Shown: piece by piece, positions 32,406 to 41,733 of the stretch
Layout: every line of letters starts with the position of its first letter
Position numbering within the stretch: position 1 is the stretch's first letter
Source of the DNA: DASRDE01 sp035938175
GTDB taxonomy: Bacteria > Vulcanimicrobiota > Vulcanimicrobiia > Vulcanimicrobiales > Vulcanimicrobiaceae
NCBI GenBank assembly: GCA_035938175.1
Contig: DASZHD010000029.1
Span: 1 to 64,000, forward strand
Reading direction: 5' to 3'
DNA: 64,000 nt
The notes under the pieces: model-generated
Database searches by the model: none
Seen by the model: only the letters and a program-made list of their open reading frames with translations
What the model was told of the DNA's origin: nothing
Translations under genes and position numbers: made by a program

Positions 32406-33965
32406 ATGCGAAATGCGGTATTTGCCGCGTTGCCGATCGTATTACTTGCCGCGAGTGCGCCGAGCGTACCGCCGAGCGTCGAGCAAACGGTCGCGCAGGT
32501 CGTGGCCAAACCGGCATACGCCCACAGCGTTCTCGGAATATACGTCGCCGATCAATCTACCGGCGACACGCTGATCGATCGCTTCGGCGATAAGATGTAC
32601 GTAGCCGGCTCCATCATGAAGACGTTTAGCACGGCGTCCGCTCTAAAAGCATACGGTCCGGCGTACCGTTTCCATACGCCGGTCTATCGCACAGGCGCGA
32701 TTAGCGGCGGCACCGTTAACGGTAACCTCGTTCTCGTCGCTTCCGGGGACTTTAGTTTCGGATTGCGCGAGCAGCCGAACGGAACGCTTGCGTTCAACAG
32801 CATGCCCGAGATCGATCACAACTACGCCGACACCGGATTTCCGGGACCGACGATTTTGCGCGGAAGCGATCCGTTCGCGGCTTTGAACGAGCTGGCGAAG
32901 AAGATTCGAAGCGCCGGCGTCCGGCGTGTTCGCGGAAACGTCGTCATCGACGACCGGCTGTTCAAGGCCTACGATGGTTGGCCGGACGGCCCGATGTCTT
33001 CGATATGGATCAATGAGAATCAAATAGACGTCACCGTGATACCCGGTGCGCCCGGGCAGCCGGCAAGAATCGATTGGCGCCCGAAAATCGCGACGGTAAG
33101 TGTTTCGTCGCAGGTGAAGACGGTTCCAAAAAACGTCGAACCAAAGCCCCTCGAGCTTATGCAAAAACGCCCCGGCGCTTACGTCATAACGGGCGAAGTG
33201 CGCAGCGGCGATGCGTCTTCGTTGCGCAATGTTCCGATACCGGATCCGCCGGCGTACGTTCGCATCGCGTTTATCGAAGCACTGCGCCGCGCCGGCGTTA
33301 CCGTCGATGCGCCCGCAACGGGATCGAACCCCGAAAAACTCTTACCGGCGCGACCGTACAGCTCGAGCGCGATGATTGCGGATCACGTTTCACCGCCGCT
33401 CTCCCAATTCATCAAAGTAATTCTCAAGGTCAGCTACAATCGCGGCGCGGATTTAATGGTGTGCTTGGTCGCAGTGAAAAGCGGCAGCCGTGAGTGTCCG
33501 GACGGCCTAGTCACCGAATTGAAAACCATCACCGCTCTGGGTGTGTCGCCGCAGAGCACGCTGCTGTACGACGGCGCAGGTTCGGTCGATTCCGGACGCA
33601 CCTCGCCGCTCGATCAGGTGACATTTTTGCGAAACCTCATCGGCTCGCCGTGGGGACGCTACGTGCACGATGGGATGGCCATTCTTGGCGTCGACGGAAC
33701 GCAGGCAATGAATCAACGAGGCACGGATGCCGCCGGCAAAGTTCGCGTCAAGGACGGCTCGCGCGTCGTCGGATCGCCGAGCGGTCAGGTCGCAGTGTAC
33801 GCCAAAACGCAAGTCGGATACATCACCGCGCGAAGCGGCCGCACTCTCGTCTACGGCGTATTTTTGAACGACGTGCCCGCAACGCCCGACTCGATATTCG
33901 AAGCCTTTACTGCGGCCGACCACGACGTAGGAGCGATTGTCGTCGCGCTGCAGCAAGGGTATTGA
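32406..33965 (+). CDS. S13-family D-alanyl-D-alanine carboxypeptidase (PBP4 type), variant KTG box
   Basis: An exported 519-residue penicillin-binding protein with a signal peptide ending near ASAPS. The nucleophile motif SxxK is GSIMK (Ser 69, Lys 72). The SxN motif is KVSYNRGAD (about 340). An inserted domain lies between them, as in the DacB/PBP4 family, which trims peptidoglycan peptides in the periplasm. Where the family has KTG, this protein reads VRVKDGSRV, with Asp in place of Thr; a KTQ further on is an alternative alignment. It overlaps the next, paralogous gene by one base. GAGGT precedes the ATG. Confidence 0.9.
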   Translation: MRNAVFAALPIVLLAASAPSVPPSVEQTVAQVVAKPAYAHSVLGIYVADQSTGDTLIDRFGDKMYVAGSIMKTFSTASALKAYGPAYRFHTPVYRTGAISGGTVNGNLVLVASGDFSFGLREQPNGTLAFNSMPEIDHNYADTGFPGPTILRGSDPFAALNELAKKIRSAGVRRVRGNVVIDDRLFKAYDGWPDGPMSSIWINENQIDVTVIPGAPGQPARIDWRPKIATVSVSSQVKTVPKNVEPKPLELMQKRPGAYVITGEVRSGDASSLRNVPIPDPPAYVRIAFIEALRRAGVTVDAPATGSNPEKLLPARPYSSSAMIADHVSPPLSQFIKVILKVSYNRGADLMVCLVAVKSGSRECPDGLVTELKTITALGVSPQSTLLYDGAGSVDSGRTSPLDQVTFLRNLIGSPWGRYVHDGMAILGVDGTQAMNQRGTDAAGKVRVKDGSRVVGSPSGQVAVYAKTQVGYITARSGRTLVYGVFLNDVPATPDSIFEAFTAADHDVGAIVVALQQGY

Positions 33966-35494
33966 TGAAACTGCTTGCGGCATGGGCGCTCGCGGCGCTT
34001 GTGCCGGCGTCGTCATTGCCTTCGGGCATCACGGCGGTGATACACAAACCGCAATACGCGCACTCCTCCTGGTACCTACTCGTTTCGGATCTGCAAACCA
34101 GTAAGCCGATCTACGAACGCAATTCAAACCGCTTGGCCTTCACCGGGTCGGTGCGCAAACTGTTTTCGGTCGGCCTCGCACTGGACGCTCTGGGTGCCAA
34201 CCACCGCTTCGTAACGCCGGTATACCGCCGCGGTTCCGATTTGATTTTGGTCGCGTCCGGCGATTTGACTCTTGGCGGGCGCCGAACGCCGAACGGAAGC
34301 ATTGCGGTTACCGACTTCGATCACAACGACGCAAACAATTTAGGCACGGCGATTTTGACGCCGCAGGATCCGCTGACCGGCCTAAATCAGCTTGCCGTGC
34401 AAGTGCGCGAGGCCGGCATACGCCGCGTAACCGGCGACGTGATCGTGGACGACCGCTTGTTTCAACCATATCGAGTTCCAAACGGAAATCTGCTGGTAAC
34501 GCCGGTTATAGTAAACGAAAATCTGATCGACGTTTGGGTGACTCCCGGCTCACCGGGCCGTCCCGCACATGTGGATTGGCGTCCCAAAACACCGGCGTTT
34601 ACAGTACGGGCGTCGGTGAGAACCGTGCCCGCAGGCCAAGCTGCGCAAATCCAGCTGTCTAACGACGGTGACGTAACGTGCATTGGATCCGCAAGTTGTG
34701 CCGGAACGATTAGCGGAACGATTCCGATCGGCTATAAAGCGCCGCTTTCGGCAAGCGCGACGCTCGTGCGAACGTTCCGCATTGAAGATCCGGCATCGTT
34801 TGCGCGTATCGCGTTTATCGCCGCGTTGAAGCGCGTGGGCGTGGCGGTTTCCGCTAAGCCCGTTGCGAGGAATGCGTCCGGCAATCTGCCCGCTCCCAAC
34901 TCGTACGTCCCGCGTGCGCGCGTGGCGAGCTACGTCTCGCCTCCGTACGCCGATTATGCCAAACTGATTTTGAAGATCAGCTTGAATCTCGGTGCAAACC
35001 TCAGCCTCTCACTTTTTGGTCTGACGCACGGCGAGCGTACGATAACGGGCTCGCTCGCCGCCGAAAAAACGGTACTTGTAAGGACCATGGGCATAGCACC
35101 CGGCGACGTCGATTTTCCCACCAACGGCAGCGGTAGCCCGGACAGCCGCGCAGCCGCTCGCGCCACGGTACAGATGTTGCTGAAGATGAGCCGCGGCTCC
35201 AATGCCGCGGCGTATCGATCTGCCCTGCCGATCCTCGGCGTCGATGGGTCCTTATCGCAAACAGGGCGCGCGCTTCCGTCCCGGGGTCACGTCTATGCAA
35301 AAACCGGAACAACCCTCGAAAACGGCAACTTGAAAGCCCAGGTACTCGCCGGCTATATCGACGCGAAAAGCGGCCGGCGTCTGGCGTTTGCGCTGTATGT
35401 AAACGATGCCGGCGCGATGCGGAGCATCGAAGACGTCACCAACGTCTTCGATGACGAAGCGCAGATCGTCAATGCGGTGTACGAATCGAACTGA
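33965..35494 (+). CDS. S13-family D-alanyl-D-alanine carboxypeptidase, second copy
   Basis: A 509-residue exported paralogue of the preceding protein. SxxK is GSVRK (Ser 62, Lys 65), SxN is KISLNLGAN, and the KTG box is intact (HVYAKTGTTLENG). Long blocks shared with the first copy (RVTGDVIVDDRLF, VDWRPK) show a tandem duplication. The start overlaps the first gene's stop (TGATG). The frame is open upstream, but that part lies over the first gene in another frame. It is probably the catalytically standard member of the pair. Confidence 0.9.
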   Translation: MKLLAAWALAALVPASSLPSGITAVIHKPQYAHSSWYLLVSDLQTSKPIYERNSNRLAFTGSVRKLFSVGLALDALGANHRFVTPVYRRGSDLILVASGDLTLGGRRTPNGSIAVTDFDHNDANNLGTAILTPQDPLTGLNQLAVQVREAGIRRVTGDVIVDDRLFQPYRVPNGNLLVTPVIVNENLIDVWVTPGSPGRPAHVDWRPKTPAFTVRASVRTVPAGQAAQIQLSNDGDVTCIGSASCAGTISGTIPIGYKAPLSASATLVRTFRIEDPASFARIAFIAALKRVGVAVSAKPVARNASGNLPAPNSYVPRARVASYVSPPYADYAKLILKISLNLGANLSLSLFGLTHGERTITGSLAAEKTVLVRTMGIAPGDVDFPTNGSGSPDSRAAARATVQMLLKMSRGSNAAAYRSALPILGVDGSLSQTGRALPSRGHVYAKTGTTLENGNLKAQVLAGYIDAKSGRRLAFALYVNDAGAMRSIEDVTNVFDDEAQIVNAVYESN

Positions 35495-35548
35495 CGCCGC
35501 GACGCCTCGCGGCAGGGAGGCGCAATCGGGCTGGATAATAGCCCAATT

Positions 35549-36019
35549 GTGCTACAGCGGTATGCGATTGCTATCGGACTTTGCGCGGGCCTCGCCGCTT
35601 GCGCCGGTACGGCAGCGACGGCGCCGGCGTCATGCGGCTTCCCTCCGCCGGTTCCCATACCGGAACTTTGGCTTTCATATCCTGAGCCCGGTGCCACCAA
35701 CGTCCCGTTGAATGTCGGCGAGGTTATTTTCGTCGGCATCCCGAGCGGATTCTTCGGACCCGATACGGTCGCGATAACGTCCTCGGGCGGCACGAGTATC
35801 CCCGTCGGGGCATTCACGGCGCCGCCTTCGCCGCTCCCATCACCCTACGCAATCCCAACCGGTTTCAGCGGTAATATTCCGTTTTCAGCGGTTCCCGTGC
35901 CGACACTCTCTCCCAGTACGACGTATAACGTCAGTTTTTCGTACATCGATTGGGCCGAAAATCCGCCGTCGTGTCGCACGCACGTCACGCAGCAACTGGG
36001 CGCATTCACAACTCTATAA
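35549..36019 (+). CDS. Lipoprotein with Ig-like (Big_5-type) domain
   Basis: A 156-residue lipoprotein: lipobox LAAC (Cys 18), then a beta-rich domain with the Big_5 hallmark (YPEPGATNVPLNVGEVIFV) and the late strand (STTYNVSFSYIDWAENPP). One or two Cys pairs may form disulfides. The start codon is GTG. It probably sits in the envelope. It lies directly before the triple repeat cluster. Confidence 0.7.
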   Translation: MLQRYAIAIGLCAGLAACAGTAATAPASCGFPPPVPIPELWLSYPEPGATNVPLNVGEVIFVGIPSGFFGPDTVAITSSGGTSIPVGAFTAPPSPLPSPYAIPTGFSGNIPFSAVPVPTLSPSTTYNVSFSYIDWAENPPSCRTHVTQQLGAFTTL

Positions 36020-36037
36020 TGGTCATGGTGAAAAGTT

Positions 36038-36182
36038 GTCATGGTGAGGTATCGAACCACCCTGAGGAATCGAAGGGCGTGTTTACATCGTCATGGTGAG
36101 GTATCGAACCACCCTGAGGAATCGAAGGGCGTGTTTACATCGTCATGGTGAGGTATCGAACCACCCTGAGGAATCGAAGGGC
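36038..36182. repeat. Dispersed repeat cluster, three full copies at 52-bp period
   Basis: Full 41-bp copies at 36038-36078, 36090-36130 and 36142-36182, all of the TGG/CCA type. The 11-bp spacers are identical (GTGTTTACATC) and differ in sequence from those at 24.3 kb, yet the 52-bp period is the same. The minus-strand PLP decarboxylase gene ends inside this cluster. Confidence 0.93.
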
Positions 36183-37608
36183 ACGTTTGCGATCGTCGAT
36201 TTCTCAGGTGCGCACACTGCAACGCCCTCTCGACCGCACCAACCGCGCGGTCAACCGCGTTCGTACCGGTACGCCAATTGCATACGCTAATGCGCATCGC
36301 ACGTGCTCCGCAGAACGTCGTTGCGCCGAAATACGCATCACCGCTCTCAACGACGGCGGCGATAACGCGATCGGTGTAGCGATCGTGCTCGCCGGCGGTC
36401 GCCCCGGGACGCGGAGCCAAAAAGCGCACCAGAGCTTGGTTGAGCACCGGCGAACTAGTGCCTTCGACACCCTCAAGACGTGTCAACCGCTCGTAGAGAT
36501 TGCGCGTGGAATCGCAATTGCGCTCGACGAGCTCGGCGATTCCGCGCGTTCCCAATTCACGGATCGCCGCATATGTTGCAAATCCGCGCGCGCGGCGCGA
36601 CCAGTCGGGATTCCAGTCGAGCGGATCCCGTGCGTCGTCCGACGGCACGATGTACGGCGCGCGAATGCTCATCGCAGAACGATGCGCGCGGGCATCCGCA
36701 ACGAACGCATAACCGCAGTCGAACGGTACGTTGAGCCACTTATGGCCGTCCGCCGTCCAGGAATCGGCTTGCTCGATGCCGGCAGTTAGATGTGCGAAGC
36801 GCGGCGATGCCGCGGCCCAAAGACCGAATGCTCCGTCCACGTGCACCCACGCGCGGTATTGATGCGCGAGCGCCGTCAGCGTGCGAAAATCGTCAAAGGC
36901 TCCCGTGTTGATTTCGCCGGCTTGGAGCAGCACGATGGCGCCCGCATCCAGGCTCTTCAGCGTCGATGCCACGTCACGTGCGTCCAGCGTGCCGTTTTCT
37001 CCCGGTTCCAGCAGCACCAGTGCATCGGTTCCGAGCCCTAAGAACCGTAATGCGCGATCGATTGACGGATGCCGTCGCGTGCTCGAGATGACGCGAATGG
37101 CGGGAGCGCCGTTCAATCCCTTGGATTCAACATTCCAACCGGATCTTTCGAGCAGCGCGTTCCGGGCCGACGCCAGGCACGTGACGTGCGCCATTTGCGT
37201 GCCGGTGACAAAAGCAAAAGCGGCGTGCGCGGGCAGCCGAAAGATCTGTTTGAGCCATTCGCCGGCAATTTCTTCGACGATGGCGGCGCCGGGCGAAGTA
37301 TTGTAGACGGCAGCATTTTGATCCCAGGCCGCCGCCAGCCAATCCGCCGCAACCGCGGACGGAATGGCGCCGCCGATCACCCACGCGAAAAAGCGATCGC
37401 TCTGCGATCGCAGTAAGCCGCCGCGCACGTTCGCAATAAGGTCGCGCACGACGTCCTCCGCGGGAGACCCTTCGATCGCGAGGCCGCAATCGAGGCGTTC
37501 TCGCAGCGATGCGGCGCTCTCGATTGCCCGGACCGGACACGACTCGATCCCGTGCAAGAACTCGAGCGCGCCTTCGAACGCTGCCTTTAAAGCACCGGTG
37601 TATTCCAT
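36091..37608 (-). CDS. PLP-dependent decarboxylase (group II type) with repeat-encoded tail
   Basis: A 505-residue fold-type I PLP enzyme of the aromatic-L-amino-acid/glutamate decarboxylase family. The cofactor lysine lies in SWTADGHKWLNVPFDCG, with the aspartate in WVHVDGAFGLWAA and the N-terminal block FFAWVIGGAIPSAVAADWL. The substrate is unknown. After the last family-like segment (VGAVERALQCAH) about 37 residues follow. Most of these are translated from two copies of the dispersed repeat in two different frames (CPSIPQGGSIPHHDD and TPFDSSGWFDTSP), and the stop is also repeat-derived. Met at 37608 is preferred over a GTG six codons upstream. Confidence 0.9.
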   Translation of the reverse strand: MEYTGALKAAFEGALEFLHGIESCPVRAIESAASLRERLDCGLAIEGSPAEDVVRDLIANVRGGLLRSQSDRFFAWVIGGAIPSAVAADWLAAAWDQNAAVYNTSPGAAIVEEIAGEWLKQIFRLPAHAAFAFVTGTQMAHVTCLASARNALLERSGWNVESKGLNGAPAIRVISSTRRHPSIDRALRFLGLGTDALVLLEPGENGTLDARDVASTLKSLDAGAIVLLQAGEINTGAFDDFRTLTALAHQYRAWVHVDGAFGLWAAASPRFAHLTAGIEQADSWTADGHKWLNVPFDCGYAFVADARAHRSAMSIRAPYIVPSDDARDPLDWNPDWSRRARGFATYAAIRELGTRGIAELVERNCDSTRNLYERLTRLEGVEGTSSPVLNQALVRFLAPRPGATAGEHDRYTDRVIAAVVESGDAYFGATTFCGARAMRISVCNWRTGTNAVDRAVGAVERALQCAHLRNRRSQTCPSIPQGGSIPHHDDVNTPFDSSGWFDTSP

Positions 37609-37674
37609 CGTGAGGCAGTCTCGCACGTCATTGCCGAGACGGCAACACGAATCTTGCGCCGCAATTCTCGAAGA

Positions 37675-38472
37675 TCAGCGCACGGCAACCGCTTTAAAAA
37701 AGGTGTAGCAAAAGACGCCGTCCGGTTCCGCGGCGCGATTGAGCGCGACGATACCCCGATCGAAGTCCTGCGCTTCAATCATCCCGGCGTCAATTGCCGG
37801 CGCGCGCACTCCTTCGATCATCGCAGTGAACGTTCGTTTCGTGAAAATCTCAGCCAGCGGCGGCGTGTTGCCGTCCACATACACCATGCGCGGCGATACG
37901 CACACGTCCCGAAAACCGGCATCGGTCAGCATCGGAAAGAGCGCGCGGCCGATTTCGGCGTTTCCGCCGGCGTAACGCTGCAACTCGATGAGGCACCGAA
38001 TTGCGCGGCGTGCCGCGTCACTATCGGGATGAAAGTACGCGGATCCGTGATCGCCCTCGATCGCCGTGATCGTACCGCCGGGTTTCAGTACGCGCCCGAG
38101 CGCCGCCAATGCTCGGTCCGGGTCGCGCAGATGTTCCAAGACGAAGCATGCAAAAACGTGATCGAACGACTCCGCCGCGAACGGCAGATGGTAAATGTCC
38201 GCCGCCGCAAACGTCACATTCTGAACGCCTGCTTCCGCGGCAAAACGGCGTGCTTGAGCCAGCGACGCAGGCGATATATCGATCGACGTTATCGCCGCGT
38301 CAGGGCTGTTGCGAGCCAGCGTCACTGTCTGCGCTCCGACGCCGCACCCGGCTTCAAGCACGGTAGCGCCCGCCGGATACGCCGTATCGTGATGCAGCAA
38401 GTCCGTTAACGCATCGGCCTGATCGCGCAGGCGCGCCGCTTCCTCGTCACCGTATCCGTGAACGTAGAGCAT
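37675..38472 (-). CDS. SAM-dependent methyltransferase
   Basis: A 265-residue class I methyltransferase. The SAM-binding motif I is VLEAGCGVGAQT (about 38-49), with the acidic residue in SIDISPASL, motif II/III FAAADIYHLPF and the post-motif region ALGRVLKPGGTITAIEGD. It resembles UbiE/Methyltransf_11-type enzymes acting on small molecules; the substrate is unknown. It is not overlapping with, but reads toward, the PLP decarboxylase. Confidence 0.9.
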   Translation of the reverse strand: MLYVHGYGDEEAARLRDQADALTDLLHHDTAYPAGATVLEAGCGVGAQTVTLARNSPDAAITSIDISPASLAQARRFAAEAGVQNVTFAAADIYHLPFAAESFDHVFACFVLEHLRDPDRALAALGRVLKPGGTITAIEGDHGSAYFHPDSDAARRAIRCLIELQRYAGGNAEIGRALFPMLTDAGFRDVCVSPRMVYVDGNTPPLAEIFTKRTFTAMIEGVRAPAIDAGMIEAQDFDRGIVALNRAAEPDGVFCYTFFKAVAVR

Positions 38473-38667
38473 CTATTGCGCGTCCAACGCAGTTCCGGTA
38501 CCCATGTTTGGTGATACGACCGGGAATGCCGGAAAGGTTTTTGTTAGTGACCCTTGGCGCTTACCGGTTCATCCACGGACGCGGACGCTCGAGCGGTTAG
38601 CCTACACGCTTCGCGTTGCCGTTGATCCTGTCCAAGTCCGCAATTAACAACAATAGAATCCGGCCTA

Positions 38668-38877
38668 CTATCTCGCATAAAACATCAAGACAACCAAGAC
38701 GATTAAACACAGAACCAGCCCGGTCATCCCCAGCGTTTGGATACCGAAGCGTACTACCGGTTCCCGAGTTATTGCTAGTCGTTCGGCGTTCGCAAAGTAC
38801 CAATAATTAACATACCCGACGGCTGCGACCAGCGCAACGCCGAATATTTCCACGGCAATTCTTAAACCAACCGTCAT
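38668..38877 (-). CDS. Small two-helix membrane protein
   Basis: A 69-residue protein with two membrane helices (IAVEIFGVALVAAVGYVNYW and LGMTGLVLCLIVLVVLMFYA) and a charged loop between them. A weak purine-rich GAAGAGAG stands before the ATG. No family is recognised. Hydrophobic periodicity and clean length argue that it is real. Confidence 0.55.
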   Translation of the reverse strand: MTVGLRIAVEIFGVALVAAVGYVNYWYFANAERLAITREPVVRFGIQTLGMTGLVLCLIVLVVLMFYAR

Positions 38878-38946
38878 ACGCTCTCTTCACACCCAACGGA
38901 AATTCGCGTTCTAAGCCCCGTTTCCAGGCGTCCAACCACACCTCAC

Positions 38947-39174
38947 CTACCGAACCTGCCCCCGCATCTCCCCCCGCAGCAAAGCCGTTTCGTGCGCCAG
39001 GCTCGTGAGCGATTCGACATGACGGCGAGTGCATGTTCCAATGCGCCGTCTACCGGCTGCCGTTTGCGGAAAGTACGTCCAACGCAGTTCCGACGCCATG
39101 CGCAAACTGCGAATCGCCTCGACCTCGTCGGGCGCATATGCTTCACCGCCGGCGCGCTCGCCTAGAGGCACCAC
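38947..39174 (-). CDS. Doubtful small ORF or gene remnant
   Basis: A 75-codon frame starting at GTG with no Shine-Dalgarno sequence. The product (EAYAPDEVEAIRSLRMASEL onward) looks helical and protein-like. The frame is open upstream to a TAG near 39258 without an ATG. It may be a small soluble protein or the tail of a decayed gene. Nothing else convincing fills the roughly 375 bp between the small membrane protein and the M28 peptidase. Confidence 0.3.
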   Translation of the reverse strand: MVPLGERAGGEAYAPDEVEAIRSLRMASELRWTYFPQTAAGRRRIGTCTRRHVESLTSLAHETALLRGEMRGQVR

Positions 39175-39252
39175 GCCGATCGCTATCGCGGACTTCGGCC
39201 GGTACTGGAATGCATCGGAGATGGCCCGCGCAGACGCCCCGCCTCGCCCCCT

Positions 39253-40770
39253 CTACCGCCCCAAGCCCGCGTTATTGGCGAGACTAAACGTAACGAACGC
39301 CGTGGCCTTGGACGTTAACTCCAAAATGAACGGATCGTTGTTGGACAAGTTATCGCACCAGCGATCCGGCGTGTCGACGCAGCCGCCGTTGAAGCTCGGA
39401 ATCTTGCCCTCGTAGTTGCCGAGAAATCCGCCCCAAAGCTTCGTCTCCCAAGCGTGCTTGCAGCACTCTTGTTGCGTCAAGATGCCGGTGTTCGGTACTC
39501 CCACCAAGCTGAACGAGTTCGAGTCAGTGCCGTCGTTGCCGAACCACGCGTTACGCGACACCACGCCGCTCGTCGCAAAAAAATCTGCGAACAGGTCGTT
39601 TCCCAATCGCGACTGTGGTACGACGTTCTGCGGAAACCGTTGTACGTTCCAAGCAAACTCCGGGTCTGCGACCATGATGTCGAAGTTTGGAGTGGCCGTC
39701 ACGTCGGCGTCCACGTCGAAAACGAGCTGTTTTAGCTGCGCTTGCGCCAAATGCTTCGTGTAGTAGTGCGACCCCAGCAATCCGAGCTCTTCACCGCCGA
39801 ACCAAATATAGCGTAAGCGATTCACCGTCGGTGTCTTTGCCAAATTCAGGGCGATTTCCAGAATCGTAGTCGAACCCGAGGCGTTGTCCAGCATGCCCGC
39901 TCCGTAAATGGAGTCGAGGTGCCCTTCCACGACGACCGTGTGGTTCGCATCGCCGTACGGTGAATCGGCAATCAGATTATAATCCGTACCACTTACGCTT
40001 TGCGTGCGGACCGCAACGTGCACGCGCCGGATAGCGCTCGATCGGCTATCCGCAATCAGTTCCCGCGCAGAAGTTGCGGACAGCGCTCCGATAACCGGAA
40101 TCGTTGCAGGTTCGACCAGCCGCGCTTGAAATGCCGGACCGTCCGGCGTGTACAAAACGGCTGCTGCTGCGTCCGCCGCCTGTGCATTTTCCACTTGCAG
40201 TTGAAACGAGCAATTGCCGCGGCCGATCAGCGCGACGTTCCCGCGATGAAATCCGCTGAAATCACCGGCAGCACAGCCGTCGCCGCGCGCAGGTTGTTCG
40301 ATCGGGGCGGTTACGTCGCCGGAACCGGATCCGCGAGCGGCATACCAATCGCGCTCAAAGGTAAACGCGTGTGACGGCGTTTCGAACACCGGCACGCCGG
40401 CGACTTGCGATGCCGTGTACGTGTACTGCTGCACCGTAACGGTGTAGCCGGCTTGCCGCATCAGTCCCGCGACGTAGTCGACGGACGCCTTATATCCGGC
40501 CGTTCCCGTATCGCGATTACCATGACCCGCTGAGTTTGGATGTTGGTTTGCGATACGTTGAAACTGCGATAAGTGATTCCACAGCGATGTTTCTTGGATG
40601 CAGGCATCCAGTTTCTGCCACGTATCGTTGTCGCGCTGCCCACAGGGTATTGCCGCCTGCAGGCGCGTTGTTTGCAAGCGATCTTGCGCGTTCGGCAGAG
40701 CAGGGTGAAAACTCGAACAACCCGATAAAAGGAGCGCTGCGGCGCAAAAACCCGCGGTGGTGCGTTTCAT
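39253..40770 (-). CDS. M28-family metallopeptidase lipoprotein with PA domain
   Basis: A 505-residue envelope lipoprotein (lipobox LLSGC, Cys 18). A PA-type insert (about 145-260, ALIGRGNCSFQLQVENAQAA) precedes the zinc peptidase. Its metal ligands and catalytic acids are visible as VVEGHLDSIYGAGMLDNASG (His, Asp), WFGGEELGLLGS (Glu pair) and DVDADVTATPN (Asp). This matches aminopeptidases such as the Streptomyces griseus enzyme. It should release N-terminal residues from peptides outside the inner membrane. The ATG lies at the very end of a 40-codon stretch free of alternative starts. Confidence 0.92.
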   Translation of the reverse strand: MKRTTAGFCAAALLLSGCSSFHPALPNAQDRLQTTRLQAAIPCGQRDNDTWQKLDACIQETSLWNHLSQFQRIANQHPNSAGHGNRDTGTAGYKASVDYVAGLMRQAGYTVTVQQYTYTASQVAGVPVFETPSHAFTFERDWYAARGSGSGDVTAPIEQPARGDGCAAGDFSGFHRGNVALIGRGNCSFQLQVENAQAADAAAAVLYTPDGPAFQARLVEPATIPVIGALSATSARELIADSRSSAIRRVHVAVRTQSVSGTDYNLIADSPYGDANHTVVVEGHLDSIYGAGMLDNASGSTTILEIALNLAKTPTVNRLRYIWFGGEELGLLGSHYYTKHLAQAQLKQLVFDVDADVTATPNFDIMVADPEFAWNVQRFPQNVVPQSRLGNDLFADFFATSGVVSRNAWFGNDGTDSNSFSLVGVPNTGILTQQECCKHAWETKLWGGFLGNYEGKIPSFNGGCVDTPDRWCDNLSNNDPFILELTSKATAFVTFSLANNAGLGR

Positions 40771-41019
40771 GCAGAATCCCCTGAAGCGCGGCGGTATAAG
40801 CGCAGTACTACCCCGTGCATGATCCGTTGACCCCCGTACCGTTCTAGGAAATCCTGCCTACCGCGCTACGTGAAAGCAGTTCACCGGCGTCGAAGAACCC
40901 GCCGTTATGAGACGCTACGCGACGCTGTTCGCACCGCCGCTCGCCGCCGCACTGCCCGCATGGCCGGCGCAGCCCGCCCCGCCGTTTCCGAAGCCGCCCG
41001 TCCCGAGCGCTCCGAAGGT

Positions 41020-41694
41020 ATGAAACGCGCCTGGATTATTTTCGATCTCGACGGAACGCTTATCGAGAGCGAACAAATTTGGCGCGACGTGCGTCAAGAG
41101 TTCGTCATCCGGCACGCAGGCCGGTGGCACGATGGAGCGCAAGCCGCCATGATCGGCATGCGTACCGGCGAATGGGCGCGCTATATCCGCAACGATCTCG
41201 CGGTCGATTTACCGGAAGACGAGATCGTGCGCCAAGTGCTGGACGGCGTGGTGCAGCATCTTTCCCGGCACATTCCGGTGCTTCCCGGCGCGGAGCACGC
41301 GTTGCGGACGTTATCGCAAAGCTGTACGCTCGGGCTTGCCACTTCCGCGAGTGTTCCGGTTGCGCAAACCGTTCTGCGCAAGACCGGATGGGATGCATTC
41401 TTTACCGCCACCGTGTCCGCAGACGAGGTCGAGCGCGGAAAGCCGGCACCGGACGTGTACGTGCGCGCGCTCGAGCTGCTGCACGCCGATGCCTCCTGCA
41501 GCGCCGGAATCGAAGACTCCGCGAACGGCATCCGTTCGGCGCACGCGGCCGGACTCGCGGTTGTCGCGGTGCCGAACCGCGAGTTTCCGCCCGACGCACA
41601 GTCGCTCTCGCTCGCAACGCGTGTATTACCGGATTTGGAAGAGCTCGACGACGCGTTGATACGCGAGATCCTGGCAAAGAAGAAGGGAACGTGA
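41020..41694 (+). CDS. HAD-superfamily phosphatase/phosphomutase
   Basis: A 224-residue cytosolic HAD hydrolase of the beta-phosphoglucomutase/CbbY-like group. Motif I is FDLDGTLIE near the N-terminus, motif II the Ser in LATSASV, motif III the Lys in ERGKPAPDVY and motif IV GIEDSANGI, with a helical cap between I and II. The ATG at 41020 directly precedes the first strand; the 50 upstream codons are Arg- and Ala-rich and not family-like. The substrate is likely a sugar phosphate. Confidence 0.92.
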   Translation: MKRAWIIFDLDGTLIESEQIWRDVRQEFVIRHAGRWHDGAQAAMIGMRTGEWARYIRNDLAVDLPEDEIVRQVLDGVVQHLSRHIPVLPGAEHALRTLSQSCTLGLATSASVPVAQTVLRKTGWDAFFTATVSADEVERGKPAPDVYVRALELLHADASCSAGIEDSANGIRSAHAAGLAVVAVPNREFPPDAQSLSLATRVLPDLEELDDALIREILAKKKGT

Positions 41695-41709
41695 ATTTCA
41701 CGTTCCCTT
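41683..41709. terminator. Bidirectional intrinsic terminator overlapping the HAD stop codon
   Basis: A 13-bp inverted repeat AAGGGAACGTGAA / TTCACGTTCCCTT with almost no loop. It spans the stop codon of the HAD gene and lies before the convergent stop of the PNGase A-like gene. Confidence 0.65.
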
Positions 41710-41733
41710 CCCGTATCGCGCGTTCTTGCGGCG

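Noticed and set aside
33494..33964. N-terminal extension of the second S13 carboxypeptidase
   Set aside because: Overlaps the first carboxypeptidase in another frame and is Arg-rich; a signal peptide starts at 33965.
36038..36182. CRISPR-like array
   Set aside because: Repeats are regular, but the 11-bp spacers are identical, no cas gene is near, and the same repeat occurs singly at other sites.
40870..41019. Fifty-codon extension of the HAD phosphatase
   Set aside because: Arg/Ala-rich, not part of the family fold; the first HAD strand follows the Met at 41020.
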